A DNA stretch of 64,000 nucleotides from Zizania palustris. Taxonomy: Eukaryota; Streptophyta; Magnoliopsida; Poales; Poaceae. Location of the stretch: the NCBI GenBank assembly GCA_019279435.1, contig JAAALK010000080.1:29604778-29668777 (forward strand), in the 5' to 3' direction. Positions 23,901 to 36,008 of the stretch are shown here, piece after piece. Under the pieces are notes generated by a model. That model was not told the DNA's origin, ran no database searches, and worked only from the letters and a program-made list of their open reading frames with translations. The first letter of the stretch is position 1. Each line of letters opens with the position of its first letter. The translations under genes and the position numbers were made by a program.

Positions 23901-26900
23901 GGAAATGAAACCCAATAGAAAACCGTTGGGGCGTAACCCTCTTAGCGACGCGCCATATCGGAACCCGGGTATGGTGTTAAATGGGCAAGGGCCGAGCCGC
24001 CACCCCCTTGGTGGCGCGCCGTGTCGTGATCTGGATGCGGTGTCAAGTGAGCAAGGATCGGGTCGTCGCTTCCTTAGTGGCGCGCTACATCGGCGCCCGG
24101 GTGTAGTGACAAATGTGCAAGGGTCTTCGCATCTGTCTCAACGGGTGCGAGGGGTAAGGAAGCTAGTTGAGCCGACTAGGATCCGTGTAGGTAGTTGGAA
24201 CGTAGGGTCCCTTACAGGTAAGCTAAGAGAGTTAGTCGATGCAGCGAGCAGGAGGCGTGTTAATATCCTATGTGTACAGGAGACAAAATGGAAGGGGCAA
24301 AAAGCGAAGGAGGTGGAGAACACTGGTTTCAAGCTTTGGTACTCAGGAACAGTGGCAAACAAAAATGGAGTAGGTATCCTGATTGATAAGAACCTTAAGG
24401 ATGGAGTGGTGGATGTCAAAAGGCAGGGAGATAGGATTATCTTAGTCAAACTAGTTTTGGGGGATGTGGTCTTGAACATAATAAGTGCATACGCCCCTCA
24501 GGTTGGTCTCAGTGAGAGCGAGAAGAGAAAGTTCTGGGAAGACTTAGATAGCATGGTCAGAGCAGTACCAACCAATGAGAAGCTTTTCATAGGAGATCTC
24601 AATGGTCATGTAGGTTCAACAAAGGCAGGTTATGAGCTGGCTCATGGAGGTTTCGGGTATGGTAGTAGGAACCAAGAAGGAGAGGATATTTTGGACTTCG
24701 CTGTAGCCTACAACCTAGTGATAGCCAACACTTTATTCAGAAAGAGAGATTCTCATTTGGTGACTTTTAGTAGTGGTCATCGTTCGAGCCAGATCGACTT
24801 CGTTCTCACTAGGAGAGAAGATAAACAAGCATGTTTGGATTGTAAGGTGATACCTGGAGAGAGTGTTGTGCCCCAACATAATCTTGTGGTGGCTGACTTT
24901 CGTTTTCGAATCCGTACCCATAGGGATAAACAAGCCAAAATTGCGAGGACGAAGTGGTGGAAACTCAAAGGGGAGACATCCGAAGTTTTTAAGGAAAGAG
25001 TTTCTGTGGAGGGCGCTTGGTCCGAAGAAGAAGATACAAACAACATGTGGGTGAAGATGGCAACTTGTATTAGGAAGGTGGCGTCAGAAGTGTTTGGAGT
25101 GACCAAAGGGAGCAGAGGTGAACCTAAAGATACTTGGTGGTGGACCGAGGATGTTCAAAAGGCAATAAAGGAGAAGAAAGAATGTTACAGGAGCTTGTTC
25201 CATGACAGGAGCGCGATCAACATAGAGAGGTATAAGGTAGCAAAGAAGACTGCTAAGCGAGCTGTGAGTGAGGCAAAGGGTCGTGCCTATGATGATCTTT
25301 ACCGAAGACTAAGTACAAAAGAAGGGGAGAAGGATGTCTATAAGATGGCTAGGATTCGGGAAAGGAAGACAAGGGACCTCAACCAAGTTAAATGCATTAA
25401 AGATGAGATGGATCAACTCTTGGTGAAAGGACAAGACATCAAACAGAGGTGGCAGAGGTATTTTGACAATCTTTTCAATGGTGAGAATGAGACTATGGAC
25501 ACCCAATTGGATGACTCCTTTGATGATTTAAATAGATGCTTTGTACGCAGGATCCAAGAGTCAGAGGTCAAAGAAGCTTTAAAGAGGATGAAAGGGGGCA
25601 AGGCGATGGGTCTGGATGGTATCCCAATTGAGGTGTGGAAATGCCTTGGGGATATTGCTATCGTTTGGCTAACCAAGTTGTTCAACCATATTTTTCGATC
25701 AAACAAGATGCCCGATGAGTGGAGGAGTACATTAGTACCAATCTTCAAGAACAAGGGAGATATTCAAAGTTGTACCAACTATCGAGGGATTAAGCTCATG
25801 AGCCACACTATGAAGCTTTGGGAGAGAGTTATTGAGCATCGCCTAAGAGGAATGACGCATATCACCATGAACCAATTTGGATTCATGCCTGGAAGGTCAA
25901 CCATGGAAGCAATTTTTTTTAATAAGACAGGTCATGGAGCGGTATAAAGAGCAGAAGGACTTGCACATGGTTTTTATCGACTTGGAAAAGGCCTATGATA
26001 AAATACCTAGGAATCTCATATGGTGGGCATTGGATAAGCATAAAGTCCCAACAAAGTATGTTACGCTCATTAAGGACATGTATGACAAGGTTGTGACTAG
26101 TGTCCGAACAACTGATGGTGATACAAATGTTTTCCCGATTAACATAGGACTACATCAAGGTTCAGCTTTGAGCCCTTATCTATTTGCCTTAGTGATAGAT
26201 GAGGTCACGAGGGATATACAAGGAGATATCCCTTGGTGTATGCTTTTCGCTGATGATGTAGTTCTAGTAGATGAAAGCCGGGAAGGAGTAAATAGAAAGC
26301 TAGAGTTATGGCGTCAGACCCTAGAGTCAAAAGGATTTAGAATTAGCAGGACCAAAACCGAGTATATGAGATGTGACTTTGGTACTACAATTAGTGAGGA
26401 TGGAGATGTAAGCTTGGGAGGCCAAGTAGTACCAAAGAAGGACACCTTCCGTTATTTGGGATCGATGTTTCAGAGAGATGGTGATATTGATGAAGATGTT
26501 AGCCATAGGATCAAAGCGGGGTGGATGAAATGGCGTCAAGCATCGGGAGTCCTATGTGACAAGAGAGTGCCACAGAAGTTGAAAGGCAAGTTCTACAGGA
26601 CGGCGATTAAGCCTGCTATGTTATATGGGGCTGAGTGTTGGCCTACTAAGAGGCGGCATATCCAACAACTATGTGTCACAGAGATGCGTATGTTGCGTTG
26701 GATATGTGGGCACACAAGATTGGACCGAGTGAGAAACGATGACATACGCGATCGGCTAGGAGTAGCGTCAATTGAAGAAAAGCTTATGCAACACCGGTTG
26801 AGATGGTTTGGGCATGTCCAACGGAGACCCCCAGAGGCACCGGTGCACAGAGGTATCATAAGACGGGTCAATAATGTGAAGAGAGGTAGAGGACGACCAA

Positions 26901-29900
26901 ACTTGACTTGGGAGGAGGCAATCAAAAGGGACTTGAAGGAATGGAATATCCCAAAAGAGTTGTGTTTGGATAGAAGTGCTTGGAAAGAAGCTATCCACGT
27001 GCCCGAACCGTGATTAGGCCTTTTCCCTTTTAGTGCTCTTAAAAGCTTTTCCCCTCCCCTTTCTCTCTCTCTTTTTGGTGACTTCTTGTTGGGTTTCAAC
27101 TCTAGCCTACCCCAACTTGCTTGGGACTAAAAGACTTTGTTGATGTTGATGTTGATGACAGAAATAGCTGTCTGTTGTAGGGGAAAAATAGTAAATGACT
27201 AACTAGAGAAACTAGAGTAGAATATGAACCTCAAATACTGACTCATCCAGATCATTAGCTGTATAGTCTAGGAGGCCGTCCAATGAAAGAGATGCTGAAC
27301 GGACCTGCAAAATAGAATTGGTAGGACAAATCTCTGAGCAACTTACAAAAATATTTATGAACTAATAGTGAATGAAAAAGCTAAAGAAATTATAAAGCAT
27401 GTTAGGCATACTTTAAACTCTTTACCTCCTTTTGGCCTGAAGAATGAATCCTGGATGTTTGGGAGGCTCATCAGATTTCTTTTTTTCTTTAGTGTCACTG
27501 AGAGATTTTTGCTTTGAATCCATCTTATGGTCTCTACTCTTTTTCTCTTTATCATCCTTTGTCTTATCTTTCTCATTTTTACCATCTTGCTTTAGATCCT
27601 TCTGTTTCATAACTTCCTGCTGGTTAACCTTATCCCTATCGGACTTTTGGTCAACAGTCAATTCCTGCCCCTTTTCCTCTGGTTCCTGTTCTTTCTTCTT
27701 ATTTGAGATATCCTCAGCAGTAGCTTTTGAACCTTCTTCAAGCTTAGCTTGTGAAATCACAGCATCAGTCAAAGCTCCATCATTCTTCTTCAGCTGAACT
27801 TCCACTTCTCGCTTACTTGTTTCAGCAGTTGCAGCCAAATCGCAAGCTGAAGCAGAAACTTTTTTCCTAATAATCCTTCTAATTATTTTCTTCTTCCCAG
27901 GTTTCTTTCCCTCAGCTTCCTTTCCAGCATCCTCATTCTTTTGTTGGACTTGCTCTTCCAAAGCTATGCACGCAGTATTATCCTCCTGAGATGATTTATC
28001 AGCTGAAGTTTCACCGATTGGTTTTTTTTCGAACCACTTTCACAACCTTTTTGATCACTTTCTTTTTCATAGGCTTTTTATCATCAACACCAAGGTCAAC
28101 AGAAGAATCACCAGGAGTTTTCCCTTCAACATCCCCACCCTTCTTCTCAAGGTGCTCAACATTAGCAAGATTTTGTCCATTGCGTTCAGCAAGATGCTCC
28201 TTTCCATTTTTACCCTGCTGATCCATATTGTCATCAACTTTCATGTTTTCAGTAGCACTGCAGCCAGCATCATCCTCCTTTTGATCACCATCAGTGCCTT
28301 TACCTTGGCTCAGCTCCCCTGAAATTGCTGACAAATTTGGTTTATTTATTTTATTATGAGGCAAGGATACAGAAGTGTAATATCAAGTGAAGATCATTCA
28401 AACCTTGTTTCAGTTTGTTTGGACCAGCTGGGCTCTAAAATACAGGAAACCAGAAATCCAGAACTGTTAGTACCACTTCAAATTAAACAAGTATGCTCCT
28501 GTAATTATGTCAAATGCAAACTAACCTTTTCCTTCTTCATAGTTGGCTGCTCCTTTTCTGCCTTTGATTTCTTGTATGCAATCCAGTTGTTCTTCCATAA
28601 ATCCACTGAAGGTAAGCATTCTGACAGGTTTGGCACAAAAAGTACAGTGATTTCTTTGTGACTAAAGAGTCCATCTTTGCCAACCCTGTTGTAATGGACC
28701 TGCAGTAGTTAAATGTGTTGCATTAGTAACTGTGATTTCAGCATCCAGCTATCCAGAGTAAAGTGAATAGACTTTATAATTGGGACAAATCTATAATATC
28801 ATGTCTGGAAGCACCTGTATCAGATATAAGTAGGGTTCGATATCACAGCTGTAACTGACCAGGTATCACTCACTGCAGCATGGATAATATGGCTGTTTTT
28901 GGTAGAATTTTAGCTGAAACACACTATTATGTTGATATTGTAGGTATGTTGAAAAGCTAAAAGATTTGATATCAGTAATTAAAAAGAAAGCAGGACATCT
29001 TGAAATGAGAACTCCAGAGAACCAGAGGTGACCATTTTTTAACCAGCAAAACAACTATTTTTTCTTAATACTGGATACAAGGTAGTATTCTGCAAAACTG
29101 GCCAACATTGTAACAACCACAAAATTAGGCATAAATGTCCTACTGTGCAGCAGAACATCAATTTACATCCTTCTAGTAAGAACTAAGAAAAGGATATTAT
29201 TCTCCCATAAAGAACATAAAATAACAAATACTTGTTCGTAGAAAGTTCCGGGTAATAAATTTGAAAGTACCTCAAGAAAACGATTCCACTGGGTACAATT
29301 AGAGAGATCAACTTGAACTAGTTCCTTAACATGCCTGACAAAGAAATATGATTTTTAGTATAACAACAACTTGAAATACATCCATGATCCATTATGCATT
29401 AGTCGATTAAGGTGTACCTGATAGCAGTCTGAATCAAGCAAGAACAGTCAACTGAGGGATCTCCGCCATCAATTGCTGCATTCCAAGGGCCCCCAATTGC
29501 AAAAAGTGAATGGTCCCTCTTGAATACAGCAAATTTTAAGATATTATTCAGGTGCACTATTCGTTCATCCGTACTTCTCAATGAGGTTATGTCAGCAAAG
29601 GCACTGTTGCTCATGCCACTCATCAAGAGTACCTGCAAAAAGTGTGTAAGCTAGTCATGCAAAAACAGGGCATCAAAACTTAAGCACCATGCTATCAAAT
29701 GAGATAATCTAACTACTTCGAGCATGGTACCACTACCAGTACCATGTTACATTTCTCCATGGTTCTTAACAACAGAAATTACACAGGTGACAAATATGAC
29801 CCAGGAAACAACAATGTTTCCTACATAGTTAAACCACGACAATAAGACCATGAAACTACAAATCAACAAACTCTCTACTTGGCTAGTTAGTTACTAATCA

Positions 29901-32900
29901 AAAGAACTTAATATAAGTCTATAACTCATAATTTCAATAACCAAAAGATGAAGAAAAAACCTTTGCATTCCATATGATTTCTGAAATCTTGTTGCTTGAT
30001 GTTTTCCCAGAAGGGATCACTGTTTCTTCTTCAGTACTATCATCAACTTCATGGATGCCATGCTCCAAACTGTTTTATAGCAGTGGCAGCAATATAGAAG
30101 AAAATATACCATAATAGGAAGTATGAACATTTCAGGCAAGAAAATATGTTATGCAGTAAAATAGTTAGTTATTTGTTTCCAGTAAAAAAATACCTCACTG
30201 GTGTGTGCAATGAAAGATTTATGCTTTCTTTAGTCCAGTTCAAGACAATCTACAATGCAGTAAATCAGAAATAAGCCCAATGAAAAAACTGCAGAATGCC
30301 CTGATTCAACACTCAAATTAACTTTTCAAATGTCCTGAACAGAACGTACAACCTTCGAAAAATCTGGAGAAATTGCTAGTCTAGGAAATCTTTTTGTCAA
30401 AGATAAATAATCCCTCTCACCATCCACCAAGCGAAATGGCAAAACCTGTACAGAACCAAATCAACCATTAAGTTCATAATAAGCATAAAAATAAACTACC
30501 GCATTAGGGTATAAATTAGAAAAGGATGTGATGATGTGGTTTGCGAATAAATAGGAAATAGAGTATGGAAGACAAGCCATTCACAACTGCTCAATCATGT
30601 CCAGTGCAGTATGATTAAGTTGTAAATGATACTCAGATTTGAATGAGACATCTGATGATCTTCCATTTGTGACCAGAGAACTTTCGGGTACCACAAAAAA
30701 GAATTTGACTACTGGAAAGGCAAAAACAAGGATAGGTGAAAAGATGGATAAATAAGTGGAAGTCTGATACCCCTGAATTTATCGGGGATCAAAAAGTTTC
30801 AAATGTTGGCGTGAAACTTGACAAAGATACAACAGAGAAATGATTTTAGAATAATAAGGGGGCTTGAAGACTAGAGCACATCAGGAGGCCAGTAGAGAAC
30901 CTAAATTATCAATTGATTTCTACAAGAACACTAACAAACGCAACTGTTCATTTACCTTGCAAATATATTCTCTCTTTATTTCTTTAACAGGTGAACGATG
31001 CCTTCAGGACAACAAATGAAAGCATTAGTTTAAAAGGCTGCACCAAAGATGAAGCAGCAACCTATTGCATCCACAATGCTACTGAGAAAACATGGAGGTC
31101 CACCTATGCACAGCATCACGTCGAGGTGAAAGTCGCCGCAAAGGCTTCTCAGCTCTAACAGAAGAAGAACGCCGCCGATCACCAGAAGTTCTAGGTGGAG
31201 TGTGCTCCCTCCTTGAATCAGCACCATGCTTCCTATCCCGCTCCCGCTCCTTCATGCGGCACTCACGAAGACGTTCTCTTTCACGACCAAGTTCCCTTTC
31301 TCTTTCACGTTCTCTTAGTCTTTCACGGTCTCGTAGATCTCTCAGCTCTCTTTCCCGTTCATGTTCCCTTTCTCTTTCCAGCAATAGGTCCCTTCGACGT
31401 TCCTCATCTCTCAAATCCAGTTCACGGCGATAACCAACCCGATCAACGGCACGCTCATCAACCATGGAGATGCCTGGATGTACACGGGATAAAATGCTAT
31501 CTCGGTAATCAGAATCCGAAGGGTGGAGAAGGCCTTTCCCTGAGGCATAATCACGTCCAGGGGGTGGGCCCATCCCATAACCACTGCTTGATGACCCTTG
31601 CCCATAGGCAAGGCTATCAATGTTTGTCCTAGGAGCTCCTCCCAGCAATGAAGCTGACTGTTGTCCTCCATACGGAGCATTCCCAAGAATGGATAAGTTG
31701 CGATGATCAGCTTCAGCTCTTCCATATGCACCAATTTCCTGGGATCCTTGATGAATTGGAGCAGACCTACCTGCAAAGTAATCGGCTTGTCTGCCAGAAA
31801 TGCATACTTACTCAGTGCATGTGCTATGTTTTGTTGCAGTGATAAAGACACAAAGGATCGCTGGTGATGTACTTTTCCAATGATATCACTGAGTAATATC
31901 CTAGTAACTAACGAGACCCTAATCCTAGGGCAGAGATGTTTGGAACAAGTACATATTCTGATACCCATTTATTTGATAAGCTAGTTTAACTTGTAATTAA
32001 GGTAAAATAATATGAATAAACAACCTGCTGCAGTCATTTATATGACCTGACTATGAACCGACATACCTTATATCAGATCCAGACTGCAGTTGGTCTTTCA
32101 GGAGCTGCTGATGGCGCATTGATGAACCCTGAGGAAAAAAAACAGGATTGAGTTTATGAAAAACCAGAGCATGGAAATGGAAAAATGCACAAAGAACAGA
32201 GTTTTGTAAGGGAAAAAATAAATCTACCTTCTCCATACGATCATGAATCTGAAGATAATAAAAGAAAGATGGATCATTTGAATGCATTTGTAAAAGTCTA
32301 AAAGGAAATAGCAACTGTGCTGGGGCATGAGGGGAGGGGGTACCTGATGACCTCCAGGAATATGTTCAGGATATCTTCTATCCAGATCACTAAGGCCATC
32401 TCTCCTGCCAAGATTAGCTGCGTGATCACCATACATTCTTCTCTCTAATGTATAATCAGTACCATACTGGTCTAGCTTTGGTGCATAACCACGTGCAGCC
32501 ATATAGTCATCATTTGGTCTTGTCATGCTGGACCCTACAGATCCAGACGAGAACTTGGATGACTCAGGGAGTGAAGTTGGGTGAGTTGGCAGATTAGTAA
32601 GACTAGAAGAAGCCAGACCTTTGCCACCAAGTCCACCAACCTGTTGAAAACATAAGTTAGAAGTTCATTTGAGACACTATGCAATAAGACTGTGAAAACT
32701 CACTTGTCACACTTGAAATTAAAGAGATAAACAAGTTTCAACCATCAGAGAAATAGACCAGAAAGCTAAAACAGAGACCATACATACAGACATTTAGTGC
32801 ACAACAAGGGAACTTGACAAAAAAAGGCCTAAACAAGACATAACTGAGAAAACAAAGCAAAGGGACATAGACCAGTTGGCCAATAAAGAATAGTTGTTGT

Positions 32901-34574
32901 GGCGTTAATATCGCTGTGGCGGAATTTTGCAATAAACCACAGCAATGCCACAGCCCATAGGGTCTGTGGCAACCGCCACAAGCACATGGCGCTACTGTGG
33001 CACTCTGTGGTGACCACCACAGCTGTGGTGACCGCCATACTAGATTCAGTGATTTGTGAGTAGTTTGTGACTTCATAACTAGATTAGCTCTGTTCAAAGG
33101 GGTTTGCTTACTAGAGTAGCTGCAATATATCTTAAATACACATGGCACTATGCCACATCACTGAAATGGTAACCAAAATGTAGACTCTGTTTGTGGCTCT
33201 GTGCATATAGGATTGTAGGCTGTAGCGGTGTAGCCAATACCCAATAGCCATGAAAGCAACACCGGTCTCCGCAGCACCAGGATAAAGACCATATTTGTAC
33301 CCACTATGAAGTGTGAACTGTAGTATGTAGTTGAGTAGTAACTATGTATGGCCAAGCTACTATGTTGACTCTTAGTGGTCCTAATGTATTTGACTGTTCG
33401 CCACACCAATGTGTCTATGGCAATACCACGCCGCATGCCATAGGAGCTATAAAGTTGTGAGGGTAGTGGATCGCCACACTTTGTCATGTCACCATAACAA
33501 CCTTGCAATAAAGAAAGTCTATTTATTTCCAGATATGCTAAGACACCAAGTCAGTTAATACAACCAATTCATGTAAATAATTACAACTTATTACCTTGAA
33601 TGCTTATTAATTTTATTTTCAGAAAGCGACACCTGTTCAAATAGTGACGGGCATGATTCTCATTTGACACAAATTGTTCCACAAGGCTATCATCAACTCC
33701 TGGATTTTATGGGAAATTTCCTGCCTAATTCTAATCAAATTGGTAATTATTTGAACTTTGAACATTATTTCCCAAAAAAAGGTTATGGCATATATTTCTC
33801 ATTCTCATGATTTCGATGGTTCTTTTGCAGGCAAGATAACACGAGTACAGAAAATCTAAACATACCATTACCGGTTCAGGTACTGGAGAGATTTCTGGGT
33901 TCCCCAGGAGTTCAACCGGCAAAATTTTAGATCAAGTTATTTGATGCGGCTAGCTTCTTCAACGCTACTCAAACCTAGAACTTTCTTATCCAGATGTCAA
34001 TGTTGACCCATCAAATTCATCATACCACATAGCTGTGTTATTGTTTTAAAGTCCAAATATATCCATAAAGCAGCTAATAACTTTTGTTATTTTCCTTCAC
34101 TATGCAGTTCCCATCAACATACATCAGTCATACACCACGCAAAATAGCTAATAAGTAATAAAGCAACTTACACATAGATGATATTAACTAGCACAAAACG
34201 ACAGCAGGAGGCTACATAAATTGCATGGAATTAAAATCTAAAAGAAAGCAAAAGTCACCATTATCGCTAACAACCTGCTGTGTGCCATACACCGAAGCAT
34301 AAGGCCCTCCATACTGTCCAGTTGGCCCCTGCCCGACGCGGGAACCAAATCGACTACCATCAGCACCACCTGTCACTCCTGAGGCCGCAAATCCACTGCT
34401 ACCAGGCTGAAAAAGTCCAGTCAGAACAGCATAAGCTTTTGCACCCATATATGAGAACGTGGTACACATCTGGATAAAGAAGGCATTTCAGGGACATACG
34501 ATTTGGCCGTAAGATTGCTGCCCTCCGTAAGGCTGCTGCTGCCCGTAGGGATTGGACCCTTTGGGCGGAAACAT
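20996..34574 (-). CDS. RSA1: CCAR1-like protein (plant SHORT ROOT IN SALT MEDIUM 1/EMB1579 type)
   Basis: Nuclear CCAR1/DBC1-family protein; Arabidopsis RSA1/EMB1579 acts in nuclear calcium signalling and gene regulation. The 22 coding exons are 34574-34500, 34406-34275, 32640-32344, 32248-32228 (21-nt microexon), 32128-32067, 31790-31104, 31001-30956, 30445-30353, 30249-30194, 30069-29961, 29632-29418, 29334-29271, 28699-28526, 28434-28404, 28318-27412, 27304-27230, 23641-23567, 23117-22593, 22048-21767, 21661-21620, 21522-21460 and 21088-20996. Domains in order: Gly/Tyr-rich N-terminus (MFPPKGSNPYGQQQ), an Arg/Glu repeat region, S1-like segment (KREYICKVLPFRLVDGERDY), inactive-Nudix DBC1 region (FAVFKRDHSLFAIGGPWNAA), Lys-rich linker, SAP/LAIKA-like part, acidic repeats, and an EF-hand-like end (FDQNRVGYLK). 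Estimated size is 1373 aa. Exon 15 needs two bases removed to stay open: one in the T8 run at 28022-28029 and one near 27425. Intron 16 carries a LINE and intron 2 a DNA transposon. Confidence 0.88.
22711..22945 (-). repeat. Acidic tandem repeats inside CCAR1-like exon 18
   Basis: On the minus strand exon 18 encodes about four imperfect units of 20-21 residues, with the pattern E(E/T)K(K/M/I)S.DHS.A..DE.(I/V)K: STDHSSAGHDEHIK, SVDHSAASQDEPIK, SGDHSTAPHKELVK and SMDLLAAAHDES. A run of Asp and Glu follows. Tandem protein repeats of this kind can change copy number between alleles. Confidence 0.8.
23779..27157 (+). mobile_element. RTE-type LINE in CCAR1-like intron 16
   Basis: A 3379-bp non-LTR retrotransposon inserted antisense to the host gene. 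It has a perfect 18-bp target duplication, ACAGAAATAGCTGTCTGT, at 23761-23778 and 27158-27175. The 5' part is short and GC-rich. It then has one long endonuclease-reverse transcriptase frame and a short 3' tail ending in TTGATG repeats rather than poly(A), as is usual for RTE elements. The perfect target duplication and intact motifs point to a recent insertion. The right arm does not reach this site, so its presence on the other copy is unknown. Confidence 0.95.
23899..27013 (+). pseudogene. LINE endonuclease-reverse transcriptase, one frameshift
   Basis: Two overlapping frames (23899-25947 and 25877-27013) that would be one protein of about 1040 residues. The AP-endonuclease part shows the expected active-site motifs: SWNVGSL, QETKWKG, SAYAPQ, GDLNGH and SQIDFVL, plus a conserved His in VVPQHNLVV. 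The reverse transcriptase part shows KAMGLDGIP, GFMPGRST, FIDLEKAYDKIP, GLHQGSALSP and the catalytic FADD box. The C-terminal part (LRWFGHVQRRP) is typical of plant RTE elements. The frames are separated by a single base within the T8 run at 25913-25920. As in the host genes here, that may be a base-calling error rather than true inactivation. Confidence 0.93.
32891..33505. mobile_element. Non-autonomous DNA transposon in CCAR1-like intron 2
   Basis: 615 bp flanked by the 10-bp repeat CAATAAAGAA (32881-32890 and 33506-33515). The ends are loosely inverted: TAGTTGTTGTGGCG versus CAAGGTTGTTATGGTG. It is rich in TGTGGC and GCCACA motifs and has no transposase frame. A duplication of 9-10 bp suggests a Mutator-like element, but the weak termini also allow hAT. 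It lies in the intron between the GTQQ and VGGLGGKG exons. Confidence 0.65.
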
Positions 34575-35201
34575 GGCGTACGCGCCCACCTAGGGTTTAC
34601 GGCGGGGTGTCAGAGGACCCGACCCGAAAAAATCGCAATCGCCAGCCCCCTTCGAGATAAACATAAAGAGAGTCTCCATTTCATCCATAGATGCGCGCAA
34701 GAAAGCTTCTCATGGCCCGATGCGTAAGGAAAACTGCGAACCAACCGATGATAGGGTTTACCTGTGGGTGGACGAGGAGGACGACGACGAGGAGGAGGCG
34801 ACGGGGATGGGTGCGGTGAGCCCGAGTCGTACGGCTCCAGAGCACAATAATAGCAAGATGGGCGATGACGCGGTCGCTCCGCCGGTGGAAGAGCGGCGGC
34901 GGCGGCGGTGCCGAGGAAAGAGTTGGCGAGAGATAGAAGGAAGGGTTCTAGGACTAGGAGAGTAGGAGGCTGTAATATGCTCGTTTCCATTTTACACTTT
35001 AACCCCTACAAGTTGTGGTATTTCTTTCACTCTTTCCCCGCTCTCTTTTTCCTGTACCAAATTGGCAAAATCGAGCCTTCGAGGTAGTAGATATAAATAA
35101 GTATGTGAATTGAGGTAAGGAACTGGGCTTTTCTGAATATTTCCATGGAAATATCCCCATTCTCCTTTGGACCACCGCTTGAATCGGCCCAATTTGGCCC
35201 A
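34575..35201 (-). promoter_or_regulatory. 5' UTR and promoter of the CCAR1-like gene
   Basis: Upstream of the start at 34574 there are two telo-box-like TAAACCCTA motifs on the gene strand (34599-34591 and 34760-34752). Two site II GGCCCA motifs lie further up (35186-35191 and 35196-35201). This is the usual pairing in plant promoters of growth-related genes and matches the site II motifs of CCT5. The second telo-box begins as CAG|GTAAACCC, so it could also be the donor of an intron in the 5' UTR. Confidence 0.5.
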
Positions 35202-35425
35202 ACCCATAAATGTATTCGGTCAGCACGGTCAAAAGGCTTTTTTACAAAGAAGAAAGGCCTGTCCGGAAAAAATTGATGAAATCTTATTCTTGTACTATCT
35301 TAATTATATTTTTATCTGATAACAATAGTATATAATATTATCTAGATCAGTAATAGGTAGATCAAGATAGAATAAATAAAAACCACATCTTAGTAGTAGC
35401 AAATTATTAATCTTTCTCTTCCGTG

Positions 35426-36000
35426 TAGAGATGGCAACGGGTACGCAGCCCGTTGGATATTACCCATCCACACCCGTACCCACCAGATAAAAATTTACCC
35501 GCTACAAAATTCGTACCCACTCGCGGGTACAAAAACTTACCCACACCCGCACCCGCGCGGGTATTTATACCCGACGGGTAACCCACACCCGATTTCAGAC
35601 CCACCATGAATCATAAATATATCACTGAAAAATGACATATGCATCTACAAGTAACAACAATTTACACCAACAAATATAGTCTAATAGATCATTGGAGCAT
35701 ATTACTTTCACACTAATATATATATATATATATGTATTCGAGTATATATATGTATTAGAGATAGCTACTATATGGACCACGAATGGGCTGAATTTGTAGG
35801 GAAATGCACATGGGCCTTCGAGTGTATTTTACCCGCGGGTAAGCGGGTACGGATACTATGCAGCTGCACCCGCTCTACCCGTTGGGTAGAGGTTTTTGCA
35901 CAATAAGACACCCACAGGTGAAGATATTGTTCCACACCCGTCTTCTTATCGGGTAAAACTCATCGGGTACTCGGATTTTGGGTACCCGTTGCCATCTCTA
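35426..36000. mobile_element. Non-autonomous hAT element (MITE)
   Basis: A 575-bp element with perfect terminal inverted repeats TAGAGATGGCAACGGGTA, flanked by the perfect 8-bp duplication CTTCCGTG (35418-35425 and 36001-36008). The interior has many ACCCG/CGGGT motifs and no transposase. It lies about 850 bp upstream of the CCAR1-like start codon. Confidence 0.95.
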
Positions 36001-36008
36001 CTTCCGTG

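Noticed and set aside
27444..28221. Plus-strand Ser/Phe-rich ORFs opposite the CCAR1-like gene
   Set aside because: They are the antisense of the Lys/Glu-rich exon 15.
31092..31632. Plus-strand Ser/Arg-rich ORF resembling an SR protein
   Set aside because: Antisense of the Arg/Glu repeat in exon 6; the minus frame is spliced and matches a known family.
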